From a virus: DNA of 53,823 nt. Position 1 is the stretch's first letter. Each line of letters begins with the position of its first letter. The stretch is from positions 1 through 53,823 of the IMG/VR virus record IMGVR_UViG_3300024982_000001, one strand, 5' to 3'. Shown piece after piece: positions 15,469 to 25,648 of the stretch. Under the pieces are notes generated by a model that searched no databases, was not told where the DNA came from, and was given only the letters and a program-made list of their open reading frames with translations. The translations under genes were made by a program, and so were the position numbers.

Positions 15469-16197
15469 TTAAAATACTTCTCTTATTGTGTAATTGCTTA
15501 AATCTGTAATTGTTCCTCCATTGAACTTGGCTCTGACTAAATTCCCAACATTTACCGTCCAATCTGCATCCGAATAATCATCTCCTGACCATATTCCCTG
15601 TATTTCATCTCCGTCAATTAAAGCTTCTCCGAAACCATTGCCTTCTGCTTTAAATATTAGATAACTTCCAAAAGGAATTACATTCGATAATGGGAATACA
15701 GCAGGTCCAAAACTATCTTCTGTAACATTGATTTGAGTAACTAAAACGGTATGTAGTGGAATATTTGGTCTCACTGCTATTCCAGTTGTTTCAGTTCCTG
15801 TATATTTTACCAATGTTCCGCTTACAGTAGCTACAATGATGTCTATTCTTGTATTATCTGCTTCAGAAAAAGGAATATTTATAACTGTATCGTCAACTGT
15901 GAAGTAAGTAACTCCGCTAATTTGCCATTGACAACCAGCTGGAATTGTAATGTCATTGCCGTCAATTGTGATTTCACCGATGGATAGTAATTGATCTATG
16001 GAAACTTGTAAGATGCTATTTATTATAGTTTGTATAGCTAGCTTTTCAGAAATTCCATCATTACTAACGTGTAAAAAAGAAGTGGGAACTAATACTGTTT
16101 GTTCATCAAAACCATCGATTGTTTTACCATTAGCAATGATTTCATTGTATTTAGAATTTACTTCTACAACTAACTGTATTAATTGCTCAAAAGTCAT
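15469..16197 (-). CDS. Baseplate or fibre-base protein
   Basis: A 242-residue protein taken from the ATG at 16197 (an upstream TTG would add seven residues and lie on the promoter). The N-terminal helix (TFEQLIQLVVEVNSKYNEII) is followed by beta-rich sequence that includes GFDEQTVL and a carbohydrate-binding-like middle. It is the first gene of the second late unit, 19 bases from the late -7 box, directly before the fibre gene. It probably connects fibre to tail; this is inferred from position. Confidence 0.65.
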   Translation of the reverse strand: MTFEQLIQLVVEVNSKYNEIIANGKTIDGFDEQTVLVPTSFLHVSNDGISEKLAIQTIINSILQVSIDQLLSIGEITIDGNDITIPAGCQWQISGVTYFTVDDTVINIPFSEADNTRIDIIVATVSGTLVKYTGTETTGIAVRPNIPLHTVLVTQINVTEDSFGPAVFPLSNVIPFGSYLIFKAEGNGFGEALIDGDEIQGIWSGDDYSDADWTVNVGNLVRAKFNGGTITDLSNYTIREVF

Positions 16198-16215
16198 AAT
16201 TGAATGATTTATTGA

Positions 16216-16260
16216 CAAATGTAATAAATATTATTCTTATTTAGTCTAAATAAAAATAAG
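16216..16260 (-). promoter_or_regulatory. Late promoter B with 17-bp dyad
   Basis: The -7 box TACATTTG lies at 16223-16216 on the minus strand. Thirteen bases upstream is the dyad TTATTTAGTCTAAATAA (16237-16253, two 8-bp arms around one base). The block 16216-16260 matches 31680-31724 at 42 of 45 positions, including 35 identical bases in a row. The shared spacing suggests one regulator acting on both late promoters. Confidence 0.8.
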
Positions 16261-16314
16261 AAGAAAAAGGCTTTTATTTTTAAACTATTAAAATATGATT
16301 GCCTAAATTTGCGT

Positions 16315-16515
16315 ATGTGGTTTATAATAGGATTTTTTGTGGTATGTGTAGGAGGTTGTTATTTGATTTTCAAATCAATTGGCGAAGCTATTTTTGGGAA
16401 ATCTGAAAATAAGCCAATATACATTGATCAATCAGTAAACCATCATTACCACGATAATAGAACCATTCATGTCGATGGAGAAACTTTCAAAGGAATGAAG
16501 AAAGAAATAAAATGA
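16315..16515 (+). CDS. Isolated plus-strand membrane mini-protein
   Basis: A 66-residue protein from the ATG at 16315 (a TTG two codons earlier is less likely). One hydrophobic helix (about residues 2-20, with VVCVGGCYLIF) is followed by a polar part containing VNHHYHDNRTIHVDGETFKG. It is the only plus-strand gene within the minus-strand late region. A -7 box TAAATTTG at 16304-16311 is so close that the transcript would start at or just after the ATG. A strong terminator follows. It may be a lysogeny-expressed gene; function unknown. Confidence 0.65.
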   Translation: MWFIIGFFVVCVGGCYLIFKSIGEAIFGKSENKPIYIDQSVNHHYHDNRTIHVDGETFKGMKKEIK

Positions 16516-16542
16516 AAACCCGCTAATTAAAGCGGGTTTTTT
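16515..16542. terminator. Bidirectional intrinsic terminator
   Basis: A 10-bp stem AAAACCCGCT (16515-16524) / AGCGGGTTTT (16531-16540) with an AATTAA loop, followed by T on the plus strand and four T from the A side on the minus strand. It ends the plus-strand mini-gene and probably the main tail transcript. Confidence 0.88.
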
Positions 16543-16569
16543 AATTAAGGCGAATCGCCACAATTAGAT

Positions 16570-19143
16570 TTAGTATTTAATAAACCCATTATCCCCTTGC
16601 AATAATCCAGGAACCTCAACAGAGTTTGATCCATTTAATCCAAATACAGTACCATCAGCATTATATGGATTTCCAGCTTTTAGCATGGTTGCTTTCAAAA
16701 CATATAGGTTAGAATCTACCAAAGGACCTTCCGTTTCAAAATCGCCACTTTTTACATATTTGACACCATCCATATAAACTGTATTATGCGAAAGAGCCAT
16801 AGCTGTTTTTTCCCATATAGCTTCTGTAACAGGCTCGAATATAAATTTTTTCCCTTTGTACATCTCTGAAGCCAATAAAATAACATTTGAATCTGTTTTA
16901 TGAATATTGCTTTCTTCATCCAATAAACCTTCTGCATTAGTGATTGGCATTCTTATTTTATGACGAATGCCTGTTTGATAGAAAACGTCATTATTTGTGC
17001 TATTCCAATAATTGACTTCAATAGTATCTTCATGTCTTAGTTGCACATCAATATCTTCGCTCAAAAATTGAAGTGATGGAAAACCAGTGCTGCTATTTTC
17101 TATTTTCACTTTTATAATCTCGTCGACGTAATCTCCCATATCAATTGAAAATTCATATACTTCATAAGGAAAAATATTATAAACGCTTCCAACAATAACC
17201 GATACTTCAGCGCCTGTATAAATTTCGTTTATAACCAATACATCAGCATTCTTGTTTTCATCATAAACTACAGCTTCAATTAAAAACCAAGTACCTGATA
17301 AGTTGATGTAATTTCCAAACAATCCCCATTCAGGTAGTGTTTTATTCAGCGAGTGAGTTCCGGTAATAGATCCAGTATCATAATCATAAATGTTTCCTGT
17401 AACAAAATAAATTCCAGTTTGGCCATTTCCTAAATTGTATTTCAAAGCATCCCGCTTATCTTTTATTCCAATATTATTGGTTTTTTGTAATACAGGAACA
17501 GAAGTAGAACCATCTGAAGCAGGAGTGCTTTCTGGTGAATTTGTTGTTTGAAGGTATGATGTTAAATCGCCTTCCTGCAATTGGAACTTGTCGAAAAACA
17601 TTCCAGAAAAGCCGTCGCCTGTATGGTCAGGACTTCCAGATAAGCCTCTAATCTGCATCCCGATATTTATAGTCGTGGCCGTGTTCAATCCCATCTTAAG
17701 AGCAACTCTTAAATAACCGTTGCTTTCCTCGGTATAAGATGATGAAATATAAGTGAATCCGTTTAACCCATAATTATAAAAGAATGTTTTTGCTAAAGAA
17801 TCAAAACCTACACTTACCAAGCCCGCTCCCCCAACTTCATCAATAAAAATATCAATAATCTTTAATTCATCTGGTTTCACATAGAAAGAAAAAGTATAAT
17901 CGCCAGCTAAAGCACCTTTGTCAACTTCTTGGTTGAAACTGTGATAATTATAAGTTGCATCAGGTATCACTTTATCTGCGCTTAGTATCAAATGATTTTT
18001 AACCCAAGCCGAATTACTTAAATCGCCACTATAAAGCATGATGTTGGAAGTCGCTTGTGTAGGAATCATTAAGTCAGGCGCTCTCAAAATTTTAACTTCA
18101 TTTACATCATAATTTGATTTGAATTGAGTTGTAATAATATCAGCCGTTTGGAATAATTGAGTTTCTTTATATGGACACTTCACGTCAACTTCAGAAGATA
18201 ATGTGTTTTCGTCATTTTTATAATTAGACGAGTTTCCCCAACTGACTCTTTGTGCCCATCTAATTGAATTGGATTTTGAAATATAAAAGAAAGGAGAGTT
18301 AATTCCATTTTCATCTATTGTGAAATCTATTTGAAATGAACATCCGTATTGGTCCCTAACATAAAGCGTATAATTGTCTGGAACTAATCCAGAAAACACA
18401 TTTGAAGATTGCCATACATCATTATCCAAAGAATATTCCAAGTTTAATCCCTGAGTGTTTACATTGGTAACAACCATAGTTCCACCATTAGGACTTGAAT
18501 CAGCTGCTAATGTGAAATTTGATGCTGATAATACAGATGGTAGTAATATGTTTTGAGATAATTCATTCCCATCAGCATCTTTCACTTTTAATAAGATTGT
18601 TTGACCTCTAATCCATTCGAATGACAAAGGATTGTCTGTATTTGGATTTACTACTACCGGTGATATTATTTCGGTGCTTAATACTGAAGTTTCCACATTT
18701 ACCTTTACATTTAAACAAGGACTTGAATCTGCTTGAGAAATTGAAACATCAACAAAATCAAAAGCAATTCCGCTGAAGTTACTAATATCAAAATCAACAT
18801 CCGCTTCTGTACCTTCTTCAGTTAAAAAAGCTTCGCCTCCTAAAAATGTTAATCTATGATCTAATGATTTTATAGTTACTTCATTTGTTATTCTACTAAT
18901 TAAAAATTGAGACGTTCCATTATAATCCAATCCAAAAGAAGTCATAAAATTAATTGCTGCTCTTTCTCCAACAACATCAGAAACTACTCCTGTTGTCACT
19001 TGATTCGGTAAAGACCTTAAATTAACCCATCTTTCTTCATAAGAGTTTAAAGATAGTGGAGGTGTTATTGTTGCTTCGATTGTTAAAAAACTTCCAATTA
19101 CTAAATCTTCATTGAACGTTACTTTTATTTGAGAATATGTCAT
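16570..19143 (-). CDS. Large tail-tip protein with SprB-like and carbohydrate-binding-like domains
   Basis: An 857-residue structural protein. Residues about 215-277 read as an SprB-repeat-like Ig fold (LNLEYSLDNDVWQSSNVF, then YTLYVRDQYGCSF). Residues about 375-545 resemble the beta-sandwich binding domains of phage tail proteins (SNIMLYSGDLSNSAWVKNH...). It follows the distal tail gene and is the last gene of the tail transcript. A role at the tail tip in host contact is likely. SprB repeats are known from the gliding adhesin of Flavobacterium. Confidence 0.7.
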   Translation of the reverse strand: MTYSQIKVTFNEDLVIGSFLTIEATITPPLSLNSYEERWVNLRSLPNQVTTGVVSDVVGERAAINFMTSFGLDYNGTSQFLISRITNEVTIKSLDHRLTFLGGEAFLTEEGTEADVDFDISNFSGIAFDFVDVSISQADSSPCLNVKVNVETSVLSTEIISPVVVNPNTDNPLSFEWIRGQTILLKVKDADGNELSQNILLPSVLSASNFTLAADSSPNGGTMVVTNVNTQGLNLEYSLDNDVWQSSNVFSGLVPDNYTLYVRDQYGCSFQIDFTIDENGINSPFFYISKSNSIRWAQRVSWGNSSNYKNDENTLSSEVDVKCPYKETQLFQTADIITTQFKSNYDVNEVKILRAPDLMIPTQATSNIMLYSGDLSNSAWVKNHLILSADKVIPDATYNYHSFNQEVDKGALAGDYTFSFYVKPDELKIIDIFIDEVGGAGLVSVGFDSLAKTFFYNYGLNGFTYISSSYTEESNGYLRVALKMGLNTATTINIGMQIRGLSGSPDHTGDGFSGMFFDKFQLQEGDLTSYLQTTNSPESTPASDGSTSVPVLQKTNNIGIKDKRDALKYNLGNGQTGIYFVTGNIYDYDTGSITGTHSLNKTLPEWGLFGNYINLSGTWFLIEAVVYDENKNADVLVINEIYTGAEVSVIVGSVYNIFPYEVYEFSIDMGDYVDEIIKVKIENSSTGFPSLQFLSEDIDVQLRHEDTIEVNYWNSTNNDVFYQTGIRHKIRMPITNAEGLLDEESNIHKTDSNVILLASEMYKGKKFIFEPVTEAIWEKTAMALSHNTVYMDGVKYVKSGDFETEGPLVDSNLYVLKATMLKAGNPYNADGTVFGLNGSNSVEVPGLLQGDNGFIKY

Positions 19144-19148
19144 GATGT

Positions 19149-21377
19149 TTATCTATTACTTTTTAATACTTTCCAGGATCCTTTACCATTTGGTTTTAAA
19201 TTGAAAAGAAATCCTTTTTCAATCTCGTTTTTATCATTTATAAATTCTACTGTTCCATAGAAATTTGGAATTTCCTTTCCTAAAATAGTTGTTGTTTCCT
19301 GAACTTGCTGCATGATTTGAAATGTGCATTCATGCTCAAATTCTATCCATTCCGGAACAAATCTTGCTCGTTCTAAAGTTGAGTTTAAAATATTTCCACT
19401 TTCCTTATATCTGTTTGCTGCAATAATCTTTGTTTCTAATTGACTATTTCCTGTGGATGATCCATATCGTATTTTATCTAATGGATATTTTACCAATCCA
19501 GAAGCAATTACCCACCCATGTCGCAAAAGGTTATTTATCGGAGATAGCCTCAAATTATTAGCAGTTTCCGGAGAGAATATTCCAGTAGGTGCTTCTTCGA
19601 AATCATCTTGCCATTTCCTTTCAAGAAAAACATTAGTAACTCCCTTTTTCAAATCTAATAACCAAATATCTTCATCATATTGCGTGTCTAATGTGTCATA
19701 AATCGAAAATGGTTTCCTTCTGGCAAATTCTTTTCCATAACCGTCTGCTCTGAAGTTTGAAATTTTAGAAAATGTTTGCTTTAACCTGGTTATTACGGTT
19801 GTAAAATTTGATTTTCCGTTAGGCTCATCCAATCCTTGCGCTTCTTGATAATCACCACCTTTATCGTATCCTATTTCCAATGATGAAGCAAAGTAAGTAG
19901 GAGCTACTGATCTCTTTAAATTCTTCACTTGATTGCCCAGCTTTATAGTAACATTATTATTATAGAAGTAACTTAAAGGCTCTATTCTAATTCTTTCCTT
20001 ATTACTTATTTCCTCAATTCCCATTCCTACATTGAATACAGCATTTACTGAAGCAATTGTATCTCTTAGTGATGTAGTAAACGATTTAAATAAATTTGGA
20101 TAATCTTCTGTTGACAATGGTAGTTTATCGAATCCTCTGATCCAAAATCCGTGAGAAGAACCAACAAAAGCGCCTGGACCATTTACTAAATATCCTAAAT
20201 CTATTCTTCCAAAATATTCTGAATAAAATAATTTGGATTCATTAGCGCAAATAGAAGTAAGCCTGTCTATTAAATCATGAACAAATATGAATTTAGATTT
20301 TGAAGGTTCGAAAAAACTATCTTCTTCAGCAAAAACATCACCTTCTAATTCTGTCAAATTCACTCTAAATTGAGTTGTTATTCCTAAGTTACATCTAAGA
20401 AGAAAATTAAATGCGATGCTATCTCCTTCATTCACATCAAAGGTTTCGTCAAAATTCAAATTATATAAATTATCTTGAATTGACAGAATATTTGGAAAAG
20501 TAGGAGAGGAATGTCCGGCGTAAAATAATTCCCTTCTTTCTTTAAAATCATAGTTAGTGCCACCCGAGTAAACAGTCAAACAAACCTTAAAATATGCCCA
20601 ATCAAATAAACCATATACAAAATGAGGTTTAAATTTAAAACTATTGGAATGAATTCTTATTTGCCTGTCTCTATCAAAATTAGCCATCATCATCATTCCT
20701 GTTGTTCCGCCTCCTTCTCCTGCAGCGCCTGAATTGAAAAGAACAGATTGAGCCTGTTCGTGTGATTGATTTATTAAATTCATAGGAACACCCTCAACGG
20801 TACTTCTGTCATTACCGTCATCAGAATGCACTTCTAAACTTGCAACCTCACCAGGACTAACGTTTACTTCCCATTTGGATTTTAGAAATATTCTTCTTCC
20901 CTCGAGCAATACTTCATTTGTTGGCAATGCTGGTAGTATTTTACCATCCATTGTTTCCAGACGATCTACCTCAACGCTTTCGTTTTCTCTGGACTTTATA
21001 ATTTGCTCTAATCCTCCGGAATTAAATTTTATTCCTACTTGATTATTTTCAAATTCCCAGGTCGATAAATCTAAAAACCCCCAATAAATCCTAATCCATT
21101 TATCAGTTTGAGGATGTCTCTCATATTTTGATAATTTCAAGTTAGCATTGATTCCGTATATTTTAAAGGTGTTATTTATGTAGTCAGCTCCTGTTCCAAT
21201 GAATTTTAAGGAATTTGAAAACTTTGTGAATATTCCGTGATAATCTTCATTTCTGGCAAATTCTTTTTCATCAGATTTCCATCCTATAGGTTCTTCTATA
21301 GGTTCTTCTGTGTCGCTTTCTCTGCAACTAAGCACATATTTTACTCTATCAAAAAAGGCTGGATTAATATTTCCCAT
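19149..21377 (-). CDS. Distal tail or baseplate hub protein
   Basis: A 742-residue protein directly after the tape measure gene (its ATG overlaps the tape measure stop). The N-terminus (FFDRVKYVLSCRES) and the segment WRIYWGFLDL-like IRIYWGFLDLSTW are the kind found in distal tail proteins of phages of Bacteroidota. It has an Asp/Glu-rich PIEEPIGWKSDEKEF segment near residue 30. Position in siphophage gene order is the main argument; the exact role in the baseplate is not certain. Confidence 0.65.
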   Translation of the reverse strand: MGNINPAFFDRVKYVLSCRESDTEEPIEEPIGWKSDEKEFARNEDYHGIFTKFSNSLKFIGTGADYINNTFKIYGINANLKLSKYERHPQTDKWIRIYWGFLDLSTWEFENNQVGIKFNSGGLEQIIKSRENESVEVDRLETMDGKILPALPTNEVLLEGRRIFLKSKWEVNVSPGEVASLEVHSDDGNDRSTVEGVPMNLINQSHEQAQSVLFNSGAAGEGGGTTGMMMMANFDRDRQIRIHSNSFKFKPHFVYGLFDWAYFKVCLTVYSGGTNYDFKERRELFYAGHSSPTFPNILSIQDNLYNLNFDETFDVNEGDSIAFNFLLRCNLGITTQFRVNLTELEGDVFAEEDSFFEPSKSKFIFVHDLIDRLTSICANESKLFYSEYFGRIDLGYLVNGPGAFVGSSHGFWIRGFDKLPLSTEDYPNLFKSFTTSLRDTIASVNAVFNVGMGIEEISNKERIRIEPLSYFYNNNVTIKLGNQVKNLKRSVAPTYFASSLEIGYDKGGDYQEAQGLDEPNGKSNFTTVITRLKQTFSKISNFRADGYGKEFARRKPFSIYDTLDTQYDEDIWLLDLKKGVTNVFLERKWQDDFEEAPTGIFSPETANNLRLSPINNLLRHGWVIASGLVKYPLDKIRYGSSTGNSQLETKIIAANRYKESGNILNSTLERARFVPEWIEFEHECTFQIMQQVQETTTILGKEIPNFYGTVEFINDKNEIEKGFLFNLKPNGKGSWKVLKSNR

Positions 21378-24300
21378 TATTTCTTATTCCAATTAATATT
21401 GTTGTGTCTCCAAAACTCGTAACCAAAATCTATCTTATTATTCAAAGTGATATTGGCTTTGTTTTTCTCTATGGCTTTGGTTGTTCTCTTTAATTCATCA
21501 AGAACTTCTTTTGAGTAATAATCACCATTTGTATTTTGATATTGAAAAGCAGAATTTGCATTTTTATCAAAGCTGTTGTAATATGAAGCTTTGATATATT
21601 TTTGGTATTCATCAACTGATTTATGCACAATATCGCCTTCTCTCAAATAAGTAAATGTTGGAACATTTGGAGTAACAGTTGGATTGTTGCCAAACCTATC
21701 AGTAACAACTTCGCTAACACCACCATCTCCGGTTATTGCAAATTCCTCTTTTCCTCCTTTACGACCAGTTTTATATTTTGGGAGAGGAGTGGCCAATAAA
21801 GTAGCTAATTGAATAGCTCCAATACCGGCATAAATAGCAGCTATTGCAGAAGCAGATATACCAAAATCAAATTTTGGAACCTGAGCTAATGTGGAAATGA
21901 CAGCTAATGCAGTTGCCCCAATAATTTGAGCGGCTTGTGTAGCTTTATTGAAAACTGCGGCATCATATTCAGCTTTTCTCTTCTTTTTTTCTAGAGCAAC
22001 ACGTTTCTTTTCGCGTTCTTTTTCAAGCAAGTCTTTTTGTCTGGCATCATTTCCAGCTAATTCAATTTCATGATTGAAAAAATCATCATTCGCTTGAATC
22101 TCTGCATCTATATTGGCAATTTTAGCTTCAAAAAGGGAGTTTACCAATCCAACCAATGCTTCCTTCAACTGCATTGCCATGTCTTTGACCTGCTCATTGA
22201 AAGCGGCTTCTGCAACTGTTCTTTCGTCTAAATTTTTCTTAAAATCCTCAGTACCTAAAGCATTGAGTTCTGTTTGATATTTTTGAAGTTTGTTTTCAAG
22301 GTCTTTTCTTTTTTCTGCTGAAATTTGTGCGCTAGCTTCTTTTGTTTTATCATCATCAAGTAACTTTTGAATTTCATCAATCTGCAATTGAAGTCCCTTT
22401 TTACTGAATTCTTTCTTTATTTCATATAATCTCCTTTGGTGTTCTTCTTCGGCATTTTGAATTAATTTATGATTTCCATCCGCTGCTTCTAAAGCATTTT
22501 GGTAAAGGGTGTTTTCAGAATCAAGAACTTTTTGAAGCTTTGTGTCTTCTGCCAATAATTCAGCATCTATTTGTTTTTGAAGAATAGCGACTTCATTATC
22601 GACAATGGTTTGTTTGTCCTTAGCGCTTTTTTCTTCTAAATTTTTCTTTTCAGCATAGTATTTTTCTAATATTAACTTTTCCTCGTTGGTTAGCTTTTCA
22701 GTGGCAACCTTACCGTCTATTATTGATGCAATTCTAGCCTCAGCATCTTTTTTATATAGTTGGAACTTTTGTTTTGAAAATTTATCCAAGCCATCCAATT
22801 CAAGTGCGTTTTTTAATAAATCATTTTGAAGAGTATCAGCATTTTTAGATTCTTGAATTTGGTTTATTTCAAGCAATGCGTTTATCCTTTGTTCATTGGT
22901 GCTTTTTTCTGAATCAATGATTTTTTGATTGTTATTGATTTCATTTTGGTACCGGAACTGAGTTAATTGATAGATGGCATCATTTACTTTTCTAGCATTT
23001 TTTAAGCCATTATCAAGCTTGTCTTTTTCAGCTTTAGCGGTAGAGTAAATCAATTCCTTTTCTGCATTTAAAGAGGCTATCTTATTTTTAATTACGCGTC
23101 CTTCTTTCCCTGATTTATCGGAAAGTCCTTTTATTAAAGCTTCTTGCGCTTCGATTTCTGCATCTATAATCTCAATGGTTCTAGCAGAATTTACAACTTG
23201 TGTTTTTGTTTTTTCATCGGATGCCTTGGCTGCTTCTTTTTCGGCTTCTGTTAAACCTTTCAAAGATTTCAATCTTCCTTGAGATAAAATTAAATCTACT
23301 TTTAAAACAGATAACTCTCTTTCTTTTGCTACAATAAATTCAGTAGTTATCGAACCTTCGCCTTCTACTTTTTTAAAATTTTTAAGGTTTTCTGTTCTAT
23401 CTTTTATGCCTTTAGCTAAATCTTTCTGAAGTGAAATCTCATCATTAATCGCTTTGTTTTTATCGATTTCAAGTATTTTAGCATTTTCAACATTATACTT
23501 TTTAAGTAAATCAGTATTTAGCTTTAAAGCTTCTCCATACTTATTTACGGCACTGACTGCTCCAGGAACTACTAAAGATAATTCTTTTGTAATTCTTTGC
23601 ATTTCACTTTGCTCCGCTGCAGTTAATTTGGTTTCACCCCCTAACTTTTTTGCCTTATTCTGTAGTTCCTCATATCGGCTGCTAAGTGTTTTGGTGGCAA
23701 CCGCATTTTTTGTTAATTCATCCCTGTTTTTTAAAAACTCTTCATTTGTTTTTTTAGTTTCTTCGTTTATATCGGATAGCGATTTATTGAATTTATTCAA
23801 GGCGTATATGGCAGCTACTAAAACAGAAACTATTAATAATAAAGCATTTGCCTTTAAAGCTGTATTAAATCTTTGCCAAGCCGTAGTGGCTACTGTGGTA
23901 GCTGCTGCATTTGCGGTTTGAGCAGTTGTTCCAAATCCTGTAACAACAACGTTTGCTTGTTGTGCTACTGTTGCTTCTGTAGTCGTTAATGCAAATAATC
24001 CTTGTTGAACTCTAGCAAGAGCTACAGCTGCTTTATAGCCCAGCCAAGCCGTTACGCTGTATCCTAATACGCTTAATATTACTTTAAGATTTGTGGATAA
24101 AAATTTAATTCCAGAAGTAAGAGATATTGTAGATCCTGTTGTATTGTTAGTTTCTAAAATATAATCAGTCCAAGCGCTACTCAATATTTTAAGTTGAGAA
24201 TCAAGAGAATTTAATTGTTTATCAGTTAATTCTTTTAAGGCACCACCCGAATTTTGATAAGCTACAGTGCTATCATTTATTTTTTGAACGTTGTTAGCTA

Positions 24301-25645
24301 AAATCACACCTAGTCCAGCAGTTTGGTCTCCGAATAAATCTCCGGCTACTTTTAATAATTCTAATCCAGTAGCTCCTTTTTCTTGAGCTTCATTGATTTT
24401 TCTAAGGGCATCGTCTAAACTCAGTCCTGAAGAAGCAAGTTTAACAAAAGAAGTTTGCATTAAACGTCCCGCTCTTTCTGCTTGAACTCCATTATCCGCG
24501 AGTGTACCAATTATAGCTGCTGTTTTCTCAATACTGATACCAACTTGTTTTGCAGAAGGAGCAATATATCCAAGGGAGTTTTTTAAGCCTTCGAAATCCA
24601 ATGCTGAACGGTTGGCGGCTTCGGCAAATACATCTGTAAAATGCGTGGCTTCATCAGCTCCGGCACCAAATGCATTTAATGTAGCTTTTACTAATGTGGC
24701 ACTATCCTCAGCGCTAGCTTGTAAAGCAATGGATAAATTGTTGATTGGTTCAAGTAGTTTCTCAGCTTCTTCAGTTGTAGAACCTAATTTAATAAGTTCA
24801 GTAGCTAATTTTGCTACATCAGTAGCGCCATTAACACTCGTTCTTGCAATCTCTCTGATTTTAGATTCCAGAGGAGCAATTTCAGTTCTACTTTTACCTG
24901 CAATAGCTGCTAGGTTTACGATTTCCTTTTCAAATTCTCTTACCGAATTAAAAGCGTCTTTCATTACGCTGGCAAACAATGCAATACCAGTTACAACACC
25001 AAATGCACTAATGAGGTTTTTAAGTCCTTCAGCAGCTTGTTTTGGATAGTTACCAACGTTTCTGTTGAATGTTCCAACAGCGGCATCAGCTGCTCTTACT
25101 TTTGAGTTTAGTTTATCAAATTCTGTTTGCGCTTGTTTTAATCTGGAATTATATTGTGCTTGACTTTCAGATGCTAATTTTCCTGTTGCAATTATGTTTT
25201 TCAACCTGTCTCCAGTAATAGCTACTTGTGCTGATAGTTTTTTGTAGGCGCTTTCAAGAGCACCGTTGGCAATAGCCTGCCTTTTTATTTCAAGATTAGT
25301 TTCATTAAGAATCGTTCTTTGTTTTATATATGCTTTATTGGTTCCCTCGGTTGCTAATTCATTTTTTTTGATTGTAGAAATAAGTGCGTTTTCAAGCATT
25401 ATTTGTTCCTTCCAAATAACAATAGCCTGTTCTCCAATTGAATTTGCTTTAGCTTGACTTTCAGATAATTCTTTTATAGAAGATGATGTTCTTGATTTTT
25501 TATTAGCATCATTTAAAGCCAAAATACTATCGACAAACTCTTTGTTTTTATCAATAGCGGGTTGAATCATTTTTACATATTGTTCACCCCATTTCAAAGC
25601 TTCATCCTCTATAATTTCTTTACGTGTAATCGCGTTTGTAGCCAT
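21377..25645 (-). CDS. Tail tape measure protein
   Basis: A 1422-residue protein and the longest in the genome. Residues about 200-480 match the TP901-type tape measure core (FAEAANRSALDFEGLKNSLG, AGRLMQTSFVKLASSG). Hydrophobic segments follow at about 505-640 and near 1250-1300, with long coiled coils between about 640 and 1200 (KKNLEEKSAKDKQTIV). Tape measure length sets tail length; at about 1.5 angstrom per residue this suggests a tail near 200 nm, so a siphovirus-type virion. Confidence 0.93.
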   Translation of the reverse strand: MATNAITRKEIIEDEALKWGEQYVKMIQPAIDKNKEFVDSILALNDANKKSRTSSSIKELSESQAKANSIGEQAIVIWKEQIMLENALISTIKKNELATEGTNKAYIKQRTILNETNLEIKRQAIANGALESAYKKLSAQVAITGDRLKNIIATGKLASESQAQYNSRLKQAQTEFDKLNSKVRAADAAVGTFNRNVGNYPKQAAEGLKNLISAFGVVTGIALFASVMKDAFNSVREFEKEIVNLAAIAGKSRTEIAPLESKIREIARTSVNGATDVAKLATELIKLGSTTEEAEKLLEPINNLSIALQASAEDSATLVKATLNAFGAGADEATHFTDVFAEAANRSALDFEGLKNSLGYIAPSAKQVGISIEKTAAIIGTLADNGVQAERAGRLMQTSFVKLASSGLSLDDALRKINEAQEKGATGLELLKVAGDLFGDQTAGLGVILANNVQKINDSTVAYQNSGGALKELTDKQLNSLDSQLKILSSAWTDYILETNNTTGSTISLTSGIKFLSTNLKVILSVLGYSVTAWLGYKAAVALARVQQGLFALTTTEATVAQQANVVVTGFGTTAQTANAAATTVATTAWQRFNTALKANALLLIVSVLVAAIYALNKFNKSLSDINEETKKTNEEFLKNRDELTKNAVATKTLSSRYEELQNKAKKLGGETKLTAAEQSEMQRITKELSLVVPGAVSAVNKYGEALKLNTDLLKKYNVENAKILEIDKNKAINDEISLQKDLAKGIKDRTENLKNFKKVEGEGSITTEFIVAKERELSVLKVDLILSQGRLKSLKGLTEAEKEAAKASDEKTKTQVVNSARTIEIIDAEIEAQEALIKGLSDKSGKEGRVIKNKIASLNAEKELIYSTAKAEKDKLDNGLKNARKVNDAIYQLTQFRYQNEINNNQKIIDSEKSTNEQRINALLEINQIQESKNADTLQNDLLKNALELDGLDKFSKQKFQLYKKDAEARIASIIDGKVATEKLTNEEKLILEKYYAEKKNLEEKSAKDKQTIVDNEVAILQKQIDAELLAEDTKLQKVLDSENTLYQNALEAADGNHKLIQNAEEEHQRRLYEIKKEFSKKGLQLQIDEIQKLLDDDKTKEASAQISAEKRKDLENKLQKYQTELNALGTEDFKKNLDERTVAEAAFNEQVKDMAMQLKEALVGLVNSLFEAKIANIDAEIQANDDFFNHEIELAGNDARQKDLLEKEREKKRVALEKKKRKAEYDAAVFNKATQAAQIIGATALAVISTLAQVPKFDFGISASAIAAIYAGIGAIQLATLLATPLPKYKTGRKGGKEEFAITGDGGVSEVVTDRFGNNPTVTPNVPTFTYLREGDIVHKSVDEYQKYIKASYYNSFDKNANSAFQYQNTNGDYYSKEVLDELKRTTKAIEKNKANITLNNKIDFGYEFWRHNNINWNKK

Positions 25646-25648
25646 GAC

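Noticed and set aside
16198-16218. TTG start for the baseplate-like gene
   Set aside because: The TTG lies on the late -7 box. The ATG at 16197 leaves a short leader that fits the mapped box position.
23454-25049. Long plus-strand frames opposite the tape measure gene
   Set aside because: They are mirror frames of a helical Ala/Ser/Lys-rich gene with low-complexity Ser/Ala products and no neighbours on that strand.
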